Assembly: GCF_025376885.1 (NCBI RefSeq) | Contig: NZ_JAHUBR010000001.1 | Location: forward strand, 62,001-126,000 | Source: Pseudoruegeria sp. SHC-113 | GTDB lineage: Bacteria > Pseudomonadota > Alphaproteobacteria > Rhodobacterales > Rhodobacteraceae | Direction of reading: 5' to 3' | DNA: 64,000 bases | Translations under genes and position numbers: made by a program | The notes under the pieces: generated by a model | Seen by the model: only the letters and a program-made list of their open reading frames with translations | Database searches by the model: none | Told to the model about the DNA's origin: nothing | Shown here: piece after piece, positions 56,976 through 64,000 of the stretch | Layout of the letters: each line of letters begins with the position of its first letter | Numbering within the stretch: position 1 is the stretch's first letter

Positions 56976-57861
56976 CGGAGAGGATCCGGCAAAGCTCATC
57001 AAGCTGTTCAAGCGATTTGTAGGAGATCGAAAGCTTCCCGCTTTCCTTGCCGGCATCATGATCCACCGAAACGCGCATCCGCAGCGTGGCTGTCAGATCG
57101 CCTTCGAGCGCCACCGTATCGGCATCCTTCTGCACCTTCGGCCCCTTGGGCCGCATCGGCTTCTCCCCTGCTCCGGCCTGTTTGGCCAGGCGCTCGGTTT
57201 CGCGCACCGAAAGCCCTTTCGCCACAACGATCTTGGCGAGCGCCGAGGGGTTGTCCGTGGTGATCAGCGCGCGGGCATGGCCGGAGGTTAGCTTGCCGTC
57301 GCGAAGCAGATCCAGCACATCGTCTGGCAAGGACAGCAGGCGCAGCAGGTTGGCGATATGCGACCGGCTCTTGGACAAGGCTTCTGCCAGTTTTTCCTGC
57401 GTGTGGCCGAAGCGATCCATCAGCTGACGATAGCCTGCGGCCTCTTCCACCGGGTTCAGATCGGCGCGCTGGATGTTTTCGATGATCGCGATTTCAAGGA
57501 CTTCGGTATCGTCCAGCTCGCGCACCAAGACCGGAAGCTCGTGCAATTGCGCCATCTGAGCGGCGCGCCAGCGGCGCTCCCCGGCAACGATCTCGAACAT
57601 CTCGGGATCGCGCGGATCCTTGCGGACGATCAACGGCTGGATAACCCCCTTCTCCCGGATCGATTCCGCCAGTTCCGACAGGGCTTCGGGCGTGAAGGTC
57701 CGCCGCGGTTGATCGGGGTTGGGGCGAATTTTCTCGACCGGTAGCCGCGAATCTGCACGTGTTTTTGTGGGCTCCTGCCCGCCTTCACTCAGGTTCACAT
57801 CCGCCATGAGGGCCGACAGCCCCCGGCCAAGGCCCCGGCGTTCTGTTTTCTTCTCTGCCAT
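56950..57861 (-). CDS. parB: Chromosome-partitioning protein ParB
   Basis: The 303-residue CTPase/DNA-binding protein loads on parS and spreads to segregate the chromosome origin. It has a short N-terminal ParA-contact part (RRGLGRGLSALM), the ParB/Srx nuclease-like CTP domain (GERRWRAAQMA and ENIQRADLNPVEEA), the helix-turn-helix (KLAEALSKSRSHIANLLRLLSLP) and a C-terminal dimer domain. Two perfect parS sites lie 1.4 and 3.3 kb away in this window. It follows parA by 17 bases. Confidence 0.98.
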   Translation of the reverse strand: MAEKKTERRGLGRGLSALMADVNLSEGGQEPTKTRADSRLPVEKIRPNPDQPRRTFTPEALSELAESIREKGVIQPLIVRKDPRDPEMFEIVAGERRWRAAQMAQLHELPVLVRELDDTEVLEIAIIENIQRADLNPVEEAAGYRQLMDRFGHTQEKLAEALSKSRSHIANLLRLLSLPDDVLDLLRDGKLTSGHARALITTDNPSALAKIVVAKGLSVRETERLAKQAGAGEKPMRPKGPKVQKDADTVALEGDLTATLRMRVSVDHDAGKESGKLSISYKSLEQLDELCRILSVSSPDASI

Positions 57862-57878
57862 GTTCCCGGCCTTTCCTG

Positions 57879-58688
57879 TCAGGCTTTCGCCGTTTCGTAA
57901 CGCGCCACCAGCTCGGCCGCCATGTTGCGGTAGGCCTCGCTCCCCTTGGACGCGGTATCATATTCGAGCACCGGCAGCGCATAGGACGGCGCTTCGCTGA
58001 CGCGGACATTGCGCGGGATCACGGTGTTGAATACCAGTTCCCCAAGGTTTTCGCGCGCGTCGAGCTCCACTTGCCGGGAGAGGTTATTGCGCCCGTCATA
58101 CATCGTCATCACCACACCTTCGATGCGCAGGTCCGGGTTGGCCGACTGGCGTACTTCGCGGATCGTGAGCATGAGTTGCGACAGGCCTTCCAGCGCGAAA
58201 AACTCGCTCTGCAGCGGCACCAGCACCGAATGCGCTGCGACCATTGCGTTGACTGTCAGCAAGTTCAGCGACGGCGGGCAATCGATCAGGATGTAATCCA
58301 GCGCAAAGGCATCTACCGCAGGCTGACGCAGGGCGTCATGCAGAAGAAAGACACGTTTCTCGTTGGAGAAGAGCTCAATATCCGCCGAACTCAGATCGGT
58401 CGTGGCGGGGATGATGCCAAGGCCCGGCACATTCGTGTCCGCGATCACTTCCTTCAGTTCCGCATCGCCGACAATCAGATCATAGGTCGTGTACTTGCGC
58501 TGGCTGGATGCGATACCCAAGCCGGTGGAAGCATTGCCCTGCGGATCGATATCAACGATCAACACCCGCTTGCCGCGCTCCGCAAGGGCTGCGGCGAGGT
58601 TGATCGTCGTCGTGGTTTTACCGACCCCACCCTTCTGGTTGGCAACGGCAATGATCTTGGCCCCCGGGGGCCTTGTGGGATCAGACAC
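57879..58688 (-). CDS. parA: Chromosome-partitioning ATPase ParA
   Basis: The 269-residue Walker-type ATPase pulls ParB-parS complexes across the nucleoid. The deviant Walker A is KGGVGKTTTTINLA, with DIDPQGNASTGLG and LIDCPPSL following. I chose the GTG at 58688 because GGAGG lies 8 bases upstream and the protein then begins [17 protein letters not shown]. An ATG at 58727 would add 13 residues. The start overlaps the last codons of rsmG. Confidence 0.97.
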   Translation of the reverse strand: MSDPTRPPGAKIIAVANQKGGVGKTTTTINLAAALAERGKRVLIVDIDPQGNASTGLGIASSQRKYTTYDLIVGDAELKEVIADTNVPGLGIIPATTDLSSADIELFSNEKRVFLLHDALRQPAVDAFALDYILIDCPPSLNLLTVNAMVAAHSVLVPLQSEFFALEGLSQLMLTIREVRQSANPDLRIEGVVMTMYDGRNNLSRQVELDARENLGELVFNTVIPRNVRVSEAPSYALPVLEYDTASKGSEAYRNMAAELVARYETAKA

Positions 58689-59298
58689 GCTCGATTCCTC
58701 CGATCGCAAGGATAACTGCTTTTCCATCAGTGATACTCGGGATCGTCTCCGCAGAGAAGTGCCAGCGGGCTTTGGCCTCGCTGATTTCCTGTTGATAACT
58801 CTCGCCTTTTGGAAAAATCGCCCGCCCGGACGGTTTCAGGTGCAGTTCTGCGAATTCCAAAAGCACATCAAGCGAGGCCAGCGCGCGCGCAGACAGGACA
58901 TCCACGCACAGGGGCTGCGTCTTTTCGATACGGGAGGCCAGCACATCAACATTCGCGCCTGTTTCGCGCGCAACGGTTCTCAGAAAGGCGGACTTGCGCT
59001 GATCGCTTTCCACCAGCGTGAACCGCGCTTCCGGGGCTTTTTCCAAGGCCAGGATCGCACAAACCATACCCGGAAAGCCGCCACCAGATCCGAGATCCGC
59101 CCAATGCGCAAAGCCATTAGGCGCCAGATCATAGATCTGAGCGGAGTCCACGAAGTGACGTGTCCAGAGGTCCTTCAAAGTGGATTTCGCAACGAGGTTG
59201 ATTGCCGGGTTCCACTTCTCCAGCAATGCGGCGTAGGTTTTCAGCCGCTCCAATGTTTCACGTGAAACATCCTGCAGCCCCCCCTGCCCCGCTGTCAT
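58681..59298 (-). CDS. rsmG: 16S rRNA (guanine-527-N7) methyltransferase RsmG
   Basis: The 205-residue SAM methyltransferase modifies G527 of 16S rRNA. It shows [11 protein letters not shown], the RHFVDSAQI block, the SAM motif [14 protein letters not shown], and [19 protein letters not shown]. Its ATG overlaps the mnmG stop (ATGA). Codons 10-16 (DVSRETL) contain a perfect parS site, so this coding region does double duty. Confidence 0.96.
   Translation of the reverse strand: MTAGQGGLQDVSRETLERLKTYAALLEKWNPAINLVAKSTLKDLWTRHFVDSAQIYDLAPNGFAHWADLGSGGGFPGMVCAILALEKAPEARFTLVESDQRKSAFLRTVARETGANVDVLASRIEKTQPLCVDVLSARALASLDVLLEFAELHLKPSGRAIFPKGESYQQEISEAKARWHFSAETIPSITDGKAVILAIGGIERV
59254..59269. 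other. parS: parS centromere site 1 (within rsmG)
   Basis: TGTTTCACGTGAAACA is the 16-bp palindrome bound by ParB, matching the known bacterial parS consensus at all positions. It lies in the coding sequence of rsmG near its 5' end, 1.4 kb from parB. Confidence 0.97.
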
Positions 59299-61163
59299 GC
59301 GCTCTTCTGCCTCTGGTGCTGGCGCACCTTGGCCAGGATCAGAGTCAAAGCCGCCGGCGTCATCCCATCGACGCGCCCGGCCTGCCCTAGCGTCTGCGGG
59401 CGGACTTTTTCAAGCTTCATGCGCAGCTCGTTGGACAGCCCCTGCATCGCCTCATAGGAAAAATCGAGCGGGATCTTCTGCGCCTCGTCGCGTGCGAGGG
59501 CATCAACGTCCTTCTGTTGCCGCGAGATATAGTTCGCGTAGAGCGCGTCGCGGGCGATCTGAGCACGGGTTTCGACATCGATTTCCGCGAAGGCGGGTTC
59601 AAGCGCATCCAGAATGGCGAACTCCATATCCGGCAAGGAAAGAGCCTCATAACCGTTCCGGCGCGGCCCATCGCGATTCACCTTCACGCCATGATCTGCC
59701 AGCACGCGCGGTGTTACCGTGAAGGCCTCCAAAGCAATACGGGCCTGCCCAAGCGTCTCCATCTTCTCAGAGAAAGCCGCTTTGCGCACCTCACCCACAA
59801 GGCCAAGCGCCTCACCGAAGGGCGTTAGGCGCTGGTCGGCGTTGTCGGCGCGCAGCGAGAGACGGAACTCGGCGCGGGAGGTGAACATACGATAGGGTTC
59901 CGTCACGCCGCGCGTGACCAGATCGTCGATCATGACGCCGATGTAGGACTCCGTGCGGGAGAAAATCACGCCCTCCCGCTCCGCCGCCTTACGCGCAGCG
60001 TTCAGACCGGCAACCAGCCCTTGCGCGGCGGCCTCTTCGTAGCCGGTCGTTCCGTTGATCTGCCCGGCAAGGAACAGGCCGGGGACGTTTTTCAACTCCA
60101 ACGTCGGCGAAAGCGCGCGCGGGTCGACGTAGTCATATTCAATCGCGTAACCGGGCTGCAGAATCTTCGCATCTTCAAGCCCGAAGATCGAGTGAACGTA
60201 GTCTTCCTGCACGTCTTCCGGGAGAGAGGTGGAAATGCCGTTCGGATAGACGGTGTCATCGTCCGCGCCCTCCGGCTCCAGGAAGATCTGATGCGAGGTT
60301 TTCTCAGCAAATCGAACGATCTTATCCTCGATCGACGGGCAATAGCGTGGGCCGACGCCCTCGATATGGCCACCATACATCGCCGAGCGTCCCAGATTCG
60401 CGCGGATGATCTCGTGCGTTTTCTCGTTGGTATGGGTGATCCCACAGGAGATCTGAGGCGCCGTCACCGTCTTGGACAGAAAGGAGAAGAGAACGGGTTC
60501 CTCGTCACCCGGCTGCGCTTCGAGCGCATCCCAGCGGATCGTCTTCCCATCGAGCCGCGGCGGCGTGCCCGTTTTCAGCCGGCCAAGCGGCAGGCCAAAG
60601 CTGTCCATCCGCTCTGCGAGTTTGACAGAGGGCTTATCCCCCATCCGGCCACCCGGGCGCGAGACATCGCCGATATGGATAACGCCGCGCAGGAAGGTGC
60701 CGGTTGTCAGGACAACGGCTTTGGACGAGAGCTGTGAGCCGTCCGCAAGAACCACTCCGCGCACGGTATCGCCTTCGAAGATAAGGTCCGCGACCTCCCC
60801 TTCCACGACATCGAGATTCGGCTGCGCGGCGATCTCCGCCTGCATGGCAAGGCGATAGAGCTTGCGATCAGCCTGCGCGCGCGGGCCTTGAACGGCCGGG
60901 CCCTTGCGTCGGTTGAGAAGGCGGAACTGGATCCCGGCCTTATCGGCAACGCGGCCCATCACGCCGTCCAGCGCGTCGACCTCCCGCACGAGGTGGCCTT
61001 TGCCAAGCCCACCAATGGCCGGGTTGCAGCTCATCACACCGATGGTATCCGCGCGCAGCGTCACCAGAGCTGTACACGCACCAGCGCGGGCCGCGGCATG
61101 GGCGGCATCTGCGCCGGCATGGCCGCCGCCAACTACGATCACATCAAAGCTCGAATGTTTCAC
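59295..61163 (-). CDS. mnmG: tRNA uridine-5-carboxymethylaminomethyl modification enzyme MnmG
   Basis: The roughly 622-residue FAD enzyme works with MnmE to modify wobble uridine 34. It has FAD motif [54 protein letters not shown], and the C-terminal helical MnmE-binding domain. I favour the GTG at 61163, since GAGGAG lies 8 bases upstream. A GTG at 61172 in the same frame gives MFHVKH but has no spacing to that sequence. The start region coincides with a parS site. The stop overlaps the rsmG start. Confidence 0.95.
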   Translation of the reverse strand: MKHSSFDVIVVGGGHAGADAAHAAARAGACTALVTLRADTIGVMSCNPAIGGLGKGHLVREVDALDGVMGRVADKAGIQFRLLNRRKGPAVQGPRAQADRKLYRLAMQAEIAAQPNLDVVEGEVADLIFEGDTVRGVVLADGSQLSSKAVVLTTGTFLRGVIHIGDVSRPGGRMGDKPSVKLAERMDSFGLPLGRLKTGTPPRLDGKTIRWDALEAQPGDEEPVLFSFLSKTVTAPQISCGITHTNEKTHEIIRANLGRSAMYGGHIEGVGPRYCPSIEDKIVRFAEKTSHQIFLEPEGADDDTVYPNGISTSLPEDVQEDYVHSIFGLEDAKILQPGYAIEYDYVDPRALSPTLELKNVPGLFLAGQINGTTGYEEAAAQGLVAGLNAARKAAEREGVIFSRTESYIGVMIDDLVTRGVTEPYRMFTSRAEFRLSLRADNADQRLTPFGEALGLVGEVRKAAFSEKMETLGQARIALEAFTVTPRVLADHGVKVNRDGPRRNGYEALSLPDMEFAILDALEPAFAEIDVETRAQIARDALYANYISRQQKDVDALARDEAQKIPLDFSYEAMQGLSNELRMKLEKVRPQTLGQAGRVDGMTPAALTLILAKVRQHQRQKSA

Positions 61164-61171
61164 GTGAAACA
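61156..61171. other. parS: parS centromere site 2 (at the mnmG start)
   Basis: A second perfect TGTTTCACGTGAAACA lies across the translation start of mnmG, between its ribosome-binding site and the first codons. ParB bound here could affect mnmG initiation or transcription through the operon, which is inference. Confidence 0.97.
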
Positions 61172-61175
61172 CTCC

Positions 61176-62465
61176 TCACTTACCAAGACAAAAACTGGCG
61201 AAGATCTCGTCGAGGATTTGCTCAACATCGACGCGCCCCACCAGGGAATCCAACGCCCGAACCGCCGTGCGCAGCTCTTCGGCGGCGAGCTCAGCGCGAT
61301 CAGGCCCGTTGCATACTTCAATCCGCGCCGATTCTAAAGCCCCTATCCCGGCTTGGATCGCATGGCGATGCCGCGCCCGAATGGCCGTCCCCGCGCCCGA
61401 CGCGCGCTGTTCCAGAACCGAACCGATCTGACGCACCAGGTCGCCAACGCCCTGCCCTGTTTTCCCAGAGACCGACGGCCCATCCCACGCCTGCGCATCG
61501 GCTTTACCAAGAACGGTGATGTCCCCATGCACGCTCGGAATGCCCAGATCCTCGCCCGGTTCGGAAAGCAGGAAAACACGCAAGTCCGCGGCTTCCGCCC
61601 GACTGCGCGCGCGCTCGATCCCAAGGCCTTCCACGACATCCTCGGTTTCCCGAATGCCGGCCGTGTCCAGCACAGTGACAGGCAAGCCGGCAAGATCCAT
61701 GCGGACTTCGATCACATCGCGGGTGGTCCCGGCGATTTCCGACGTGATCGCCGCCTCCCGACCGGCCAGTGCATTCAGCAGCGTGGATTTCCCGGCGTTC
61801 GGCGATCCGACAATCGCCACCTCAAACCCTTCCCGGATGCGTTCTGAAATAACCGCGCCTTCCGCTTCTCCGCGCAATTCAGCAAGCGTGGAGTCCAGCA
61901 GCTCCAGAACCTCTGGACTCACATCCACCGGAACCTCTTCATCGGCAAAATCGATGGTGGCTTCCAGCAACGCCGCCGCGCGGATCAGCTTGCGCCGCCA
62001 ACCCTCTGCCTTCTCGCCCAACGCACCAGACAGCACACGAAACGCCTGCCGCCGCTGCGCTTCGGTTTCCGCTTCGATCAGATCGCTCAGGCCTTCGACC
62101 TGCGCGAGATCCAGCCGCTCGTTCTCCAAGGCCCTGCGGGTGAATTCCCCCGGCTCGGCCAGCCGTAATCCTTCAATTCGCCCGAGTTCAGAAAGCACAC
62201 CGCTGACAACAGCAAGACTACCGTGAAGCTGCAGTTCCACCACCGGCTCGCCTGTGAAGCTGCGCCCTTCGTCAAAGCACAGCACCAAGGCCTCGTCGAG
62301 CGCGGCCCCATCGGCCCCCCTCAAAACGCGCAAACCCGCGCGGCGCGCGGGCGGGAGCGGGCCAGCAAGGCTGGCGGCGGCTGAAAAGGCTCTTTCGCCC
62401 GAGATCCGGATGACGCTGACGCCAGCCTTCCCCCGGGCCGAGGCCAGAGCGAAGATAGTTTCCAT
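61176..62465 (-). CDS. mnmE: tRNA modification GTPase MnmE
   Basis: The 429-residue GTPase, with MnmG, modifies U34 of several tRNAs. It has the N-terminal formyl-THF-binding domain ([20 protein letters not shown]), the G domain inserted in the helical domain ([14 protein letters not shown] and DTAGIRET), and the C-terminal catalytic C-x-G-K (FCLGK). It follows rho by 25 bases and precedes mnmG by about 12 bases. Confidence 0.97.
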   Translation of the reverse strand: METIFALASARGKAGVSVIRISGERAFSAAASLAGPLPPARRAGLRVLRGADGAALDEALVLCFDEGRSFTGEPVVELQLHGSLAVVSGVLSELGRIEGLRLAEPGEFTRRALENERLDLAQVEGLSDLIEAETEAQRRQAFRVLSGALGEKAEGWRRKLIRAAALLEATIDFADEEVPVDVSPEVLELLDSTLAELRGEAEGAVISERIREGFEVAIVGSPNAGKSTLLNALAGREAAITSEIAGTTRDVIEVRMDLAGLPVTVLDTAGIRETEDVVEGLGIERARSRAEAADLRVFLLSEPGEDLGIPSVHGDITVLGKADAQAWDGPSVSGKTGQGVGDLVRQIGSVLEQRASGAGTAIRARHRHAIQAGIGALESARIEVCNGPDRAELAAEELRTAVRALDSLVGRVDVEQILDEIFASFCLGK

Positions 62466-62490
62466 TACATATCAACCACTTACGTGATTA

Positions 62491-63762
62491 TCACGCATTC
62501 ATGGAGTCGAAGAACTCGTCGTTCGACTTGGTCTGCTTCAGCTTGGACAGCAGGAATTCGATCGCATCCGTCGTGCCCATGGGGTTCAGGATCCGGCGCA
62601 GCACGAAGGTCTTCTGCAGATCCTTCGGATCAACCAGAAGATCCTCTTTCCGGGTGCCGGATTTGAGAATGTCGATCGCCGGGAAGACGCGTTTGTCCGC
62701 CACCTTGCGATCCAGCACGATCTCGCTGTTACCGGTGCCTTTGAATTCTTCAAAGATCACCTCGTCCATCCGCGAGCCGGTGTCGATCAGCGCGGTGGAG
62801 ATGATGGTGAGCGAGCCACCCTCTTCGATATTCCGAGCCGCGCCGAAGAAGCGCTTGGGGCGTTGCAGGGCGTTGGCGTCCACACCACCCGTCAGCACCT
62901 TGCCGGAGGACGGCACCACGGTGTTGAAGGCCCGGCCAAGGCGCGTGATCGAGTCGAGCAGGATCACCACGTCGCGCTTATGCTCCACCAGGCGTTTGGC
63001 CTTCTCGATCACCATTTCCGAAACCGCCACGTGGCGCGTCGCGGGCTCATCGAAGGTGGAGGAGATCACCTCGCCCTTCACCGAGCGCTGCATGTCCGTC
63101 ACCTCTTCCGGGCGCTCGTCGATCAGCAGAACGATCAGGTAGCACTCCGGGTGGTTCTTCTCGATGCTGGTGGCGATGTTCTGCAGCAGCACGGTTTTAC
63201 CGGTCCGCGGCGGCGCCACGATGAGCGAGCGCTGGCCCTTCCCGATCGGGGCAACCAGATCGATGATGCGCGCGGAGCGATCCTTGATGGTGGGATCCTC
63301 GATCTCCATCTTCAGGCGCTCGTCCGGGTAGAGCGGCGTGAGGTTGTCGAAGGCCACCTTGTGGCGGGCCTTCTCGGGATCCTCGAAGTTGATCTTGGTG
63401 ACGCTCGTCAGGCCGAAATAATTCTCGTTGTCGCCCGGCGCGCGGATCGCGCCTTCCACGGTGTCCCCGGTGCGCAGGGAGTACTGGCGGATCATGTCGG
63501 GCGAAACGTAGATGTCATCGGGGCCCGGCAGGTAATTGGCCTCCGGCGAGCGCAGGAAACCGAAGCCGTCCTGCAGCACTTCCAGTACGCCCTCGCCGCC
63601 AATTTCCCAGCCCTCTTCCGCGCGCTCTTTCAGGATCGAGAACATCATCTCGCCCTTGCGCATGGTGGAGGCGTTCTCGATCTCCAGATCCTCGGCCATC
63701 GCCAGCAGGTCTTTGGGGCTTTGCGCCTTGAGATCGGACAGGTTCAAACGGTTTTCGCTCAT
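62491..63762 (-). CDS. rho: Transcription termination factor Rho
   Basis: The 423-residue hexameric RNA helicase ends transcription at untranslated C-rich RNA. It shows the N-terminal SAP-like helices ([23 protein letters not shown] in part), the cold-shock-like RNA-binding domain with [13 protein letters not shown], Walker [11 protein letters not shown], and the Q/R-loop regions. I chose the ATG at 63762 ([10 protein letters not shown]); the in-frame extension to 63795 lies outside the conserved start. The promoter is at 63866-63894. Confidence 0.98.
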   Translation of the reverse strand: MSENRLNLSDLKAQSPKDLLAMAEDLEIENASTMRKGEMMFSILKERAEEGWEIGGEGVLEVLQDGFGFLRSPEANYLPGPDDIYVSPDMIRQYSLRTGDTVEGAIRAPGDNENYFGLTSVTKINFEDPEKARHKVAFDNLTPLYPDERLKMEIEDPTIKDRSARIIDLVAPIGKGQRSLIVAPPRTGKTVLLQNIATSIEKNHPECYLIVLLIDERPEEVTDMQRSVKGEVISSTFDEPATRHVAVSEMVIEKAKRLVEHKRDVVILLDSITRLGRAFNTVVPSSGKVLTGGVDANALQRPKRFFGAARNIEEGGSLTIISTALIDTGSRMDEVIFEEFKGTGNSEIVLDRKVADKRVFPAIDILKSGTRKEDLLVDPKDLQKTFVLRRILNPMGTTDAIEFLLSKLKQTKSNDEFFDSMNA

Positions 63763-63865
63763 GGGAACACTCACGGGTCGTCGGGCACAGGCCATGATAT
63801 TTGGCGCGTGGCGATCAGGTATGGAATCGGAAGATGCTTCGGCCGGACGGCCAAGCGTTGACCCC

Positions 63866-63894
63866 TAATTAGGGATCGCCATGGGGTGAGTCAA
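63866..63894 (-). promoter_or_regulatory. Promoter of the rho-mnmE-mnmG-rsmG-parAB cluster
   Basis: On the minus strand TTGACT (plus 63889-63894) and TAATTA (plus 63866-63871) are 17 bases apart. The -10 lies inside a perfect 12-bp palindrome CCCTAATTAGGG (63863-63874), which could be an operator. The leader before the rho ATG would be about 97 bases, room for Rho autoregulation. Confidence 0.65.
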
Positions 63895-63914
63895 CATCCG
63901 GCCCCGAAGGTGGC

Positions 63915-64000
63915 TCAGAACGGCCGTGCGATGACGGAAACGACGATGATGATCAGCAGGAGCGTCGGCACCTCGTTCATCATCCGGTAGGTGCGCCCAG
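63915..64000 (-). CDS. hemJ: Protoporphyrinogen IX oxidase HemJ, C-terminal end (cut by window edge)
   Basis: Only the last 28 codons are present: the visible peptide ends YRMMNEVPTLLLIIIVV then SVIARPF. The YRMMNEVPT motif before a final membrane helix is characteristic of HemJ, the haem-pathway oxidase of alphaproteobacteria that lack HemG/HemY. It lies directly upstream of the rho promoter on the same strand. In this group hemE and the replication origin usually follow just beyond. Confidence 0.85.
   Translation of the reverse strand, partial: GRTYRMMNEVPTLLLIIIVVSVIARPF

Overview
The window looks like chromosomal DNA of an alphaproteobacterium of the Rhodobacterales (Rhodobacter/Roseobacter group). 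Coding regions are GC-rich. The right end carries the order parB-parA-rsmG-mnmG-mnmE-rho-hemJ, which in this group lies beside the replication origin. Two perfect ParB-binding (parS) palindromes sit inside that cluster. The genus cannot be named from the sequence alone. No rRNA, tRNA, CRISPR array, transposase or prophage was seen.

Layout. Positions 1-5.2 kb hold a partial cysQ, an orphan ABC-2 permease, alkB and the heat-shock pair dnaK-dnaJ behind a clear sigma-32-type promoter. Positions 5.2-14.2 kb hold radC, a two-gene envelope operon of unknown role (including a PstS-like/OmpA fusion), secA, a parvulin isomerase, argJ and mutT. A 45-residue protein gene with its own strong terminator follows. 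Positions 14.6-20.2 kb are the minus-strand rimP-nusA-rnpM-infB operon. Its short leader contains a complete intrinsic terminator just before the rimP ribosome-binding site, so it looks attenuated.

Positions 20.2-21.2 kb form the only obviously foreign patch: an AT-rich NYN-domain (PIN-like nuclease) gene between imperfect inverted repeats. Positions 21.2-31.5 kb carry an aldo-keto reductase, a CDGSH iron-sulfur protein, proline iminopeptidase, ubiG, a comF-grxC-nitrilase-marR operon, a methyltransferase, hemH, a tiny exported protein, and a cell-wall group of two L,D-transpeptidases plus a CAP-domain lipoprotein. Positions 31.5-43.4 kb carry an RNA methyltransferase, a tandem ABC exporter, a LysE transporter, the hslO-Nudix-cca operon, a second Nudix gene, a divergent response-regulator/PP2C-phosphatase and Hpt pair, and ilvA. 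Positions 43.5-52.2 kb carry argG, msrA, a ribokinase-like gene, maeB, a YrbL-like gene and mutS. Positions 52.3-57 kb carry hrcA-grpE and rph-rdgB-hemW-ybaN. The rest is the origin-proximal cluster.

Most of the window is housekeeping: chaperones, translation and RNA maturation, DNA repair, haem and arginine synthesis, and chromosome segregation. The most interesting unexplained structure is a three-copy family of about 85-base elements at 22.3, 23.1 and 52.3 kb. Each lies 17-28 bases after a stop codon, in the sense orientation of that gene. All three share one fold: an outer stem enclosing a hairpin with a conserved T-G wobble, then a second hairpin and TTTGA. I found no complete anti-phage or other multi-gene novel system.
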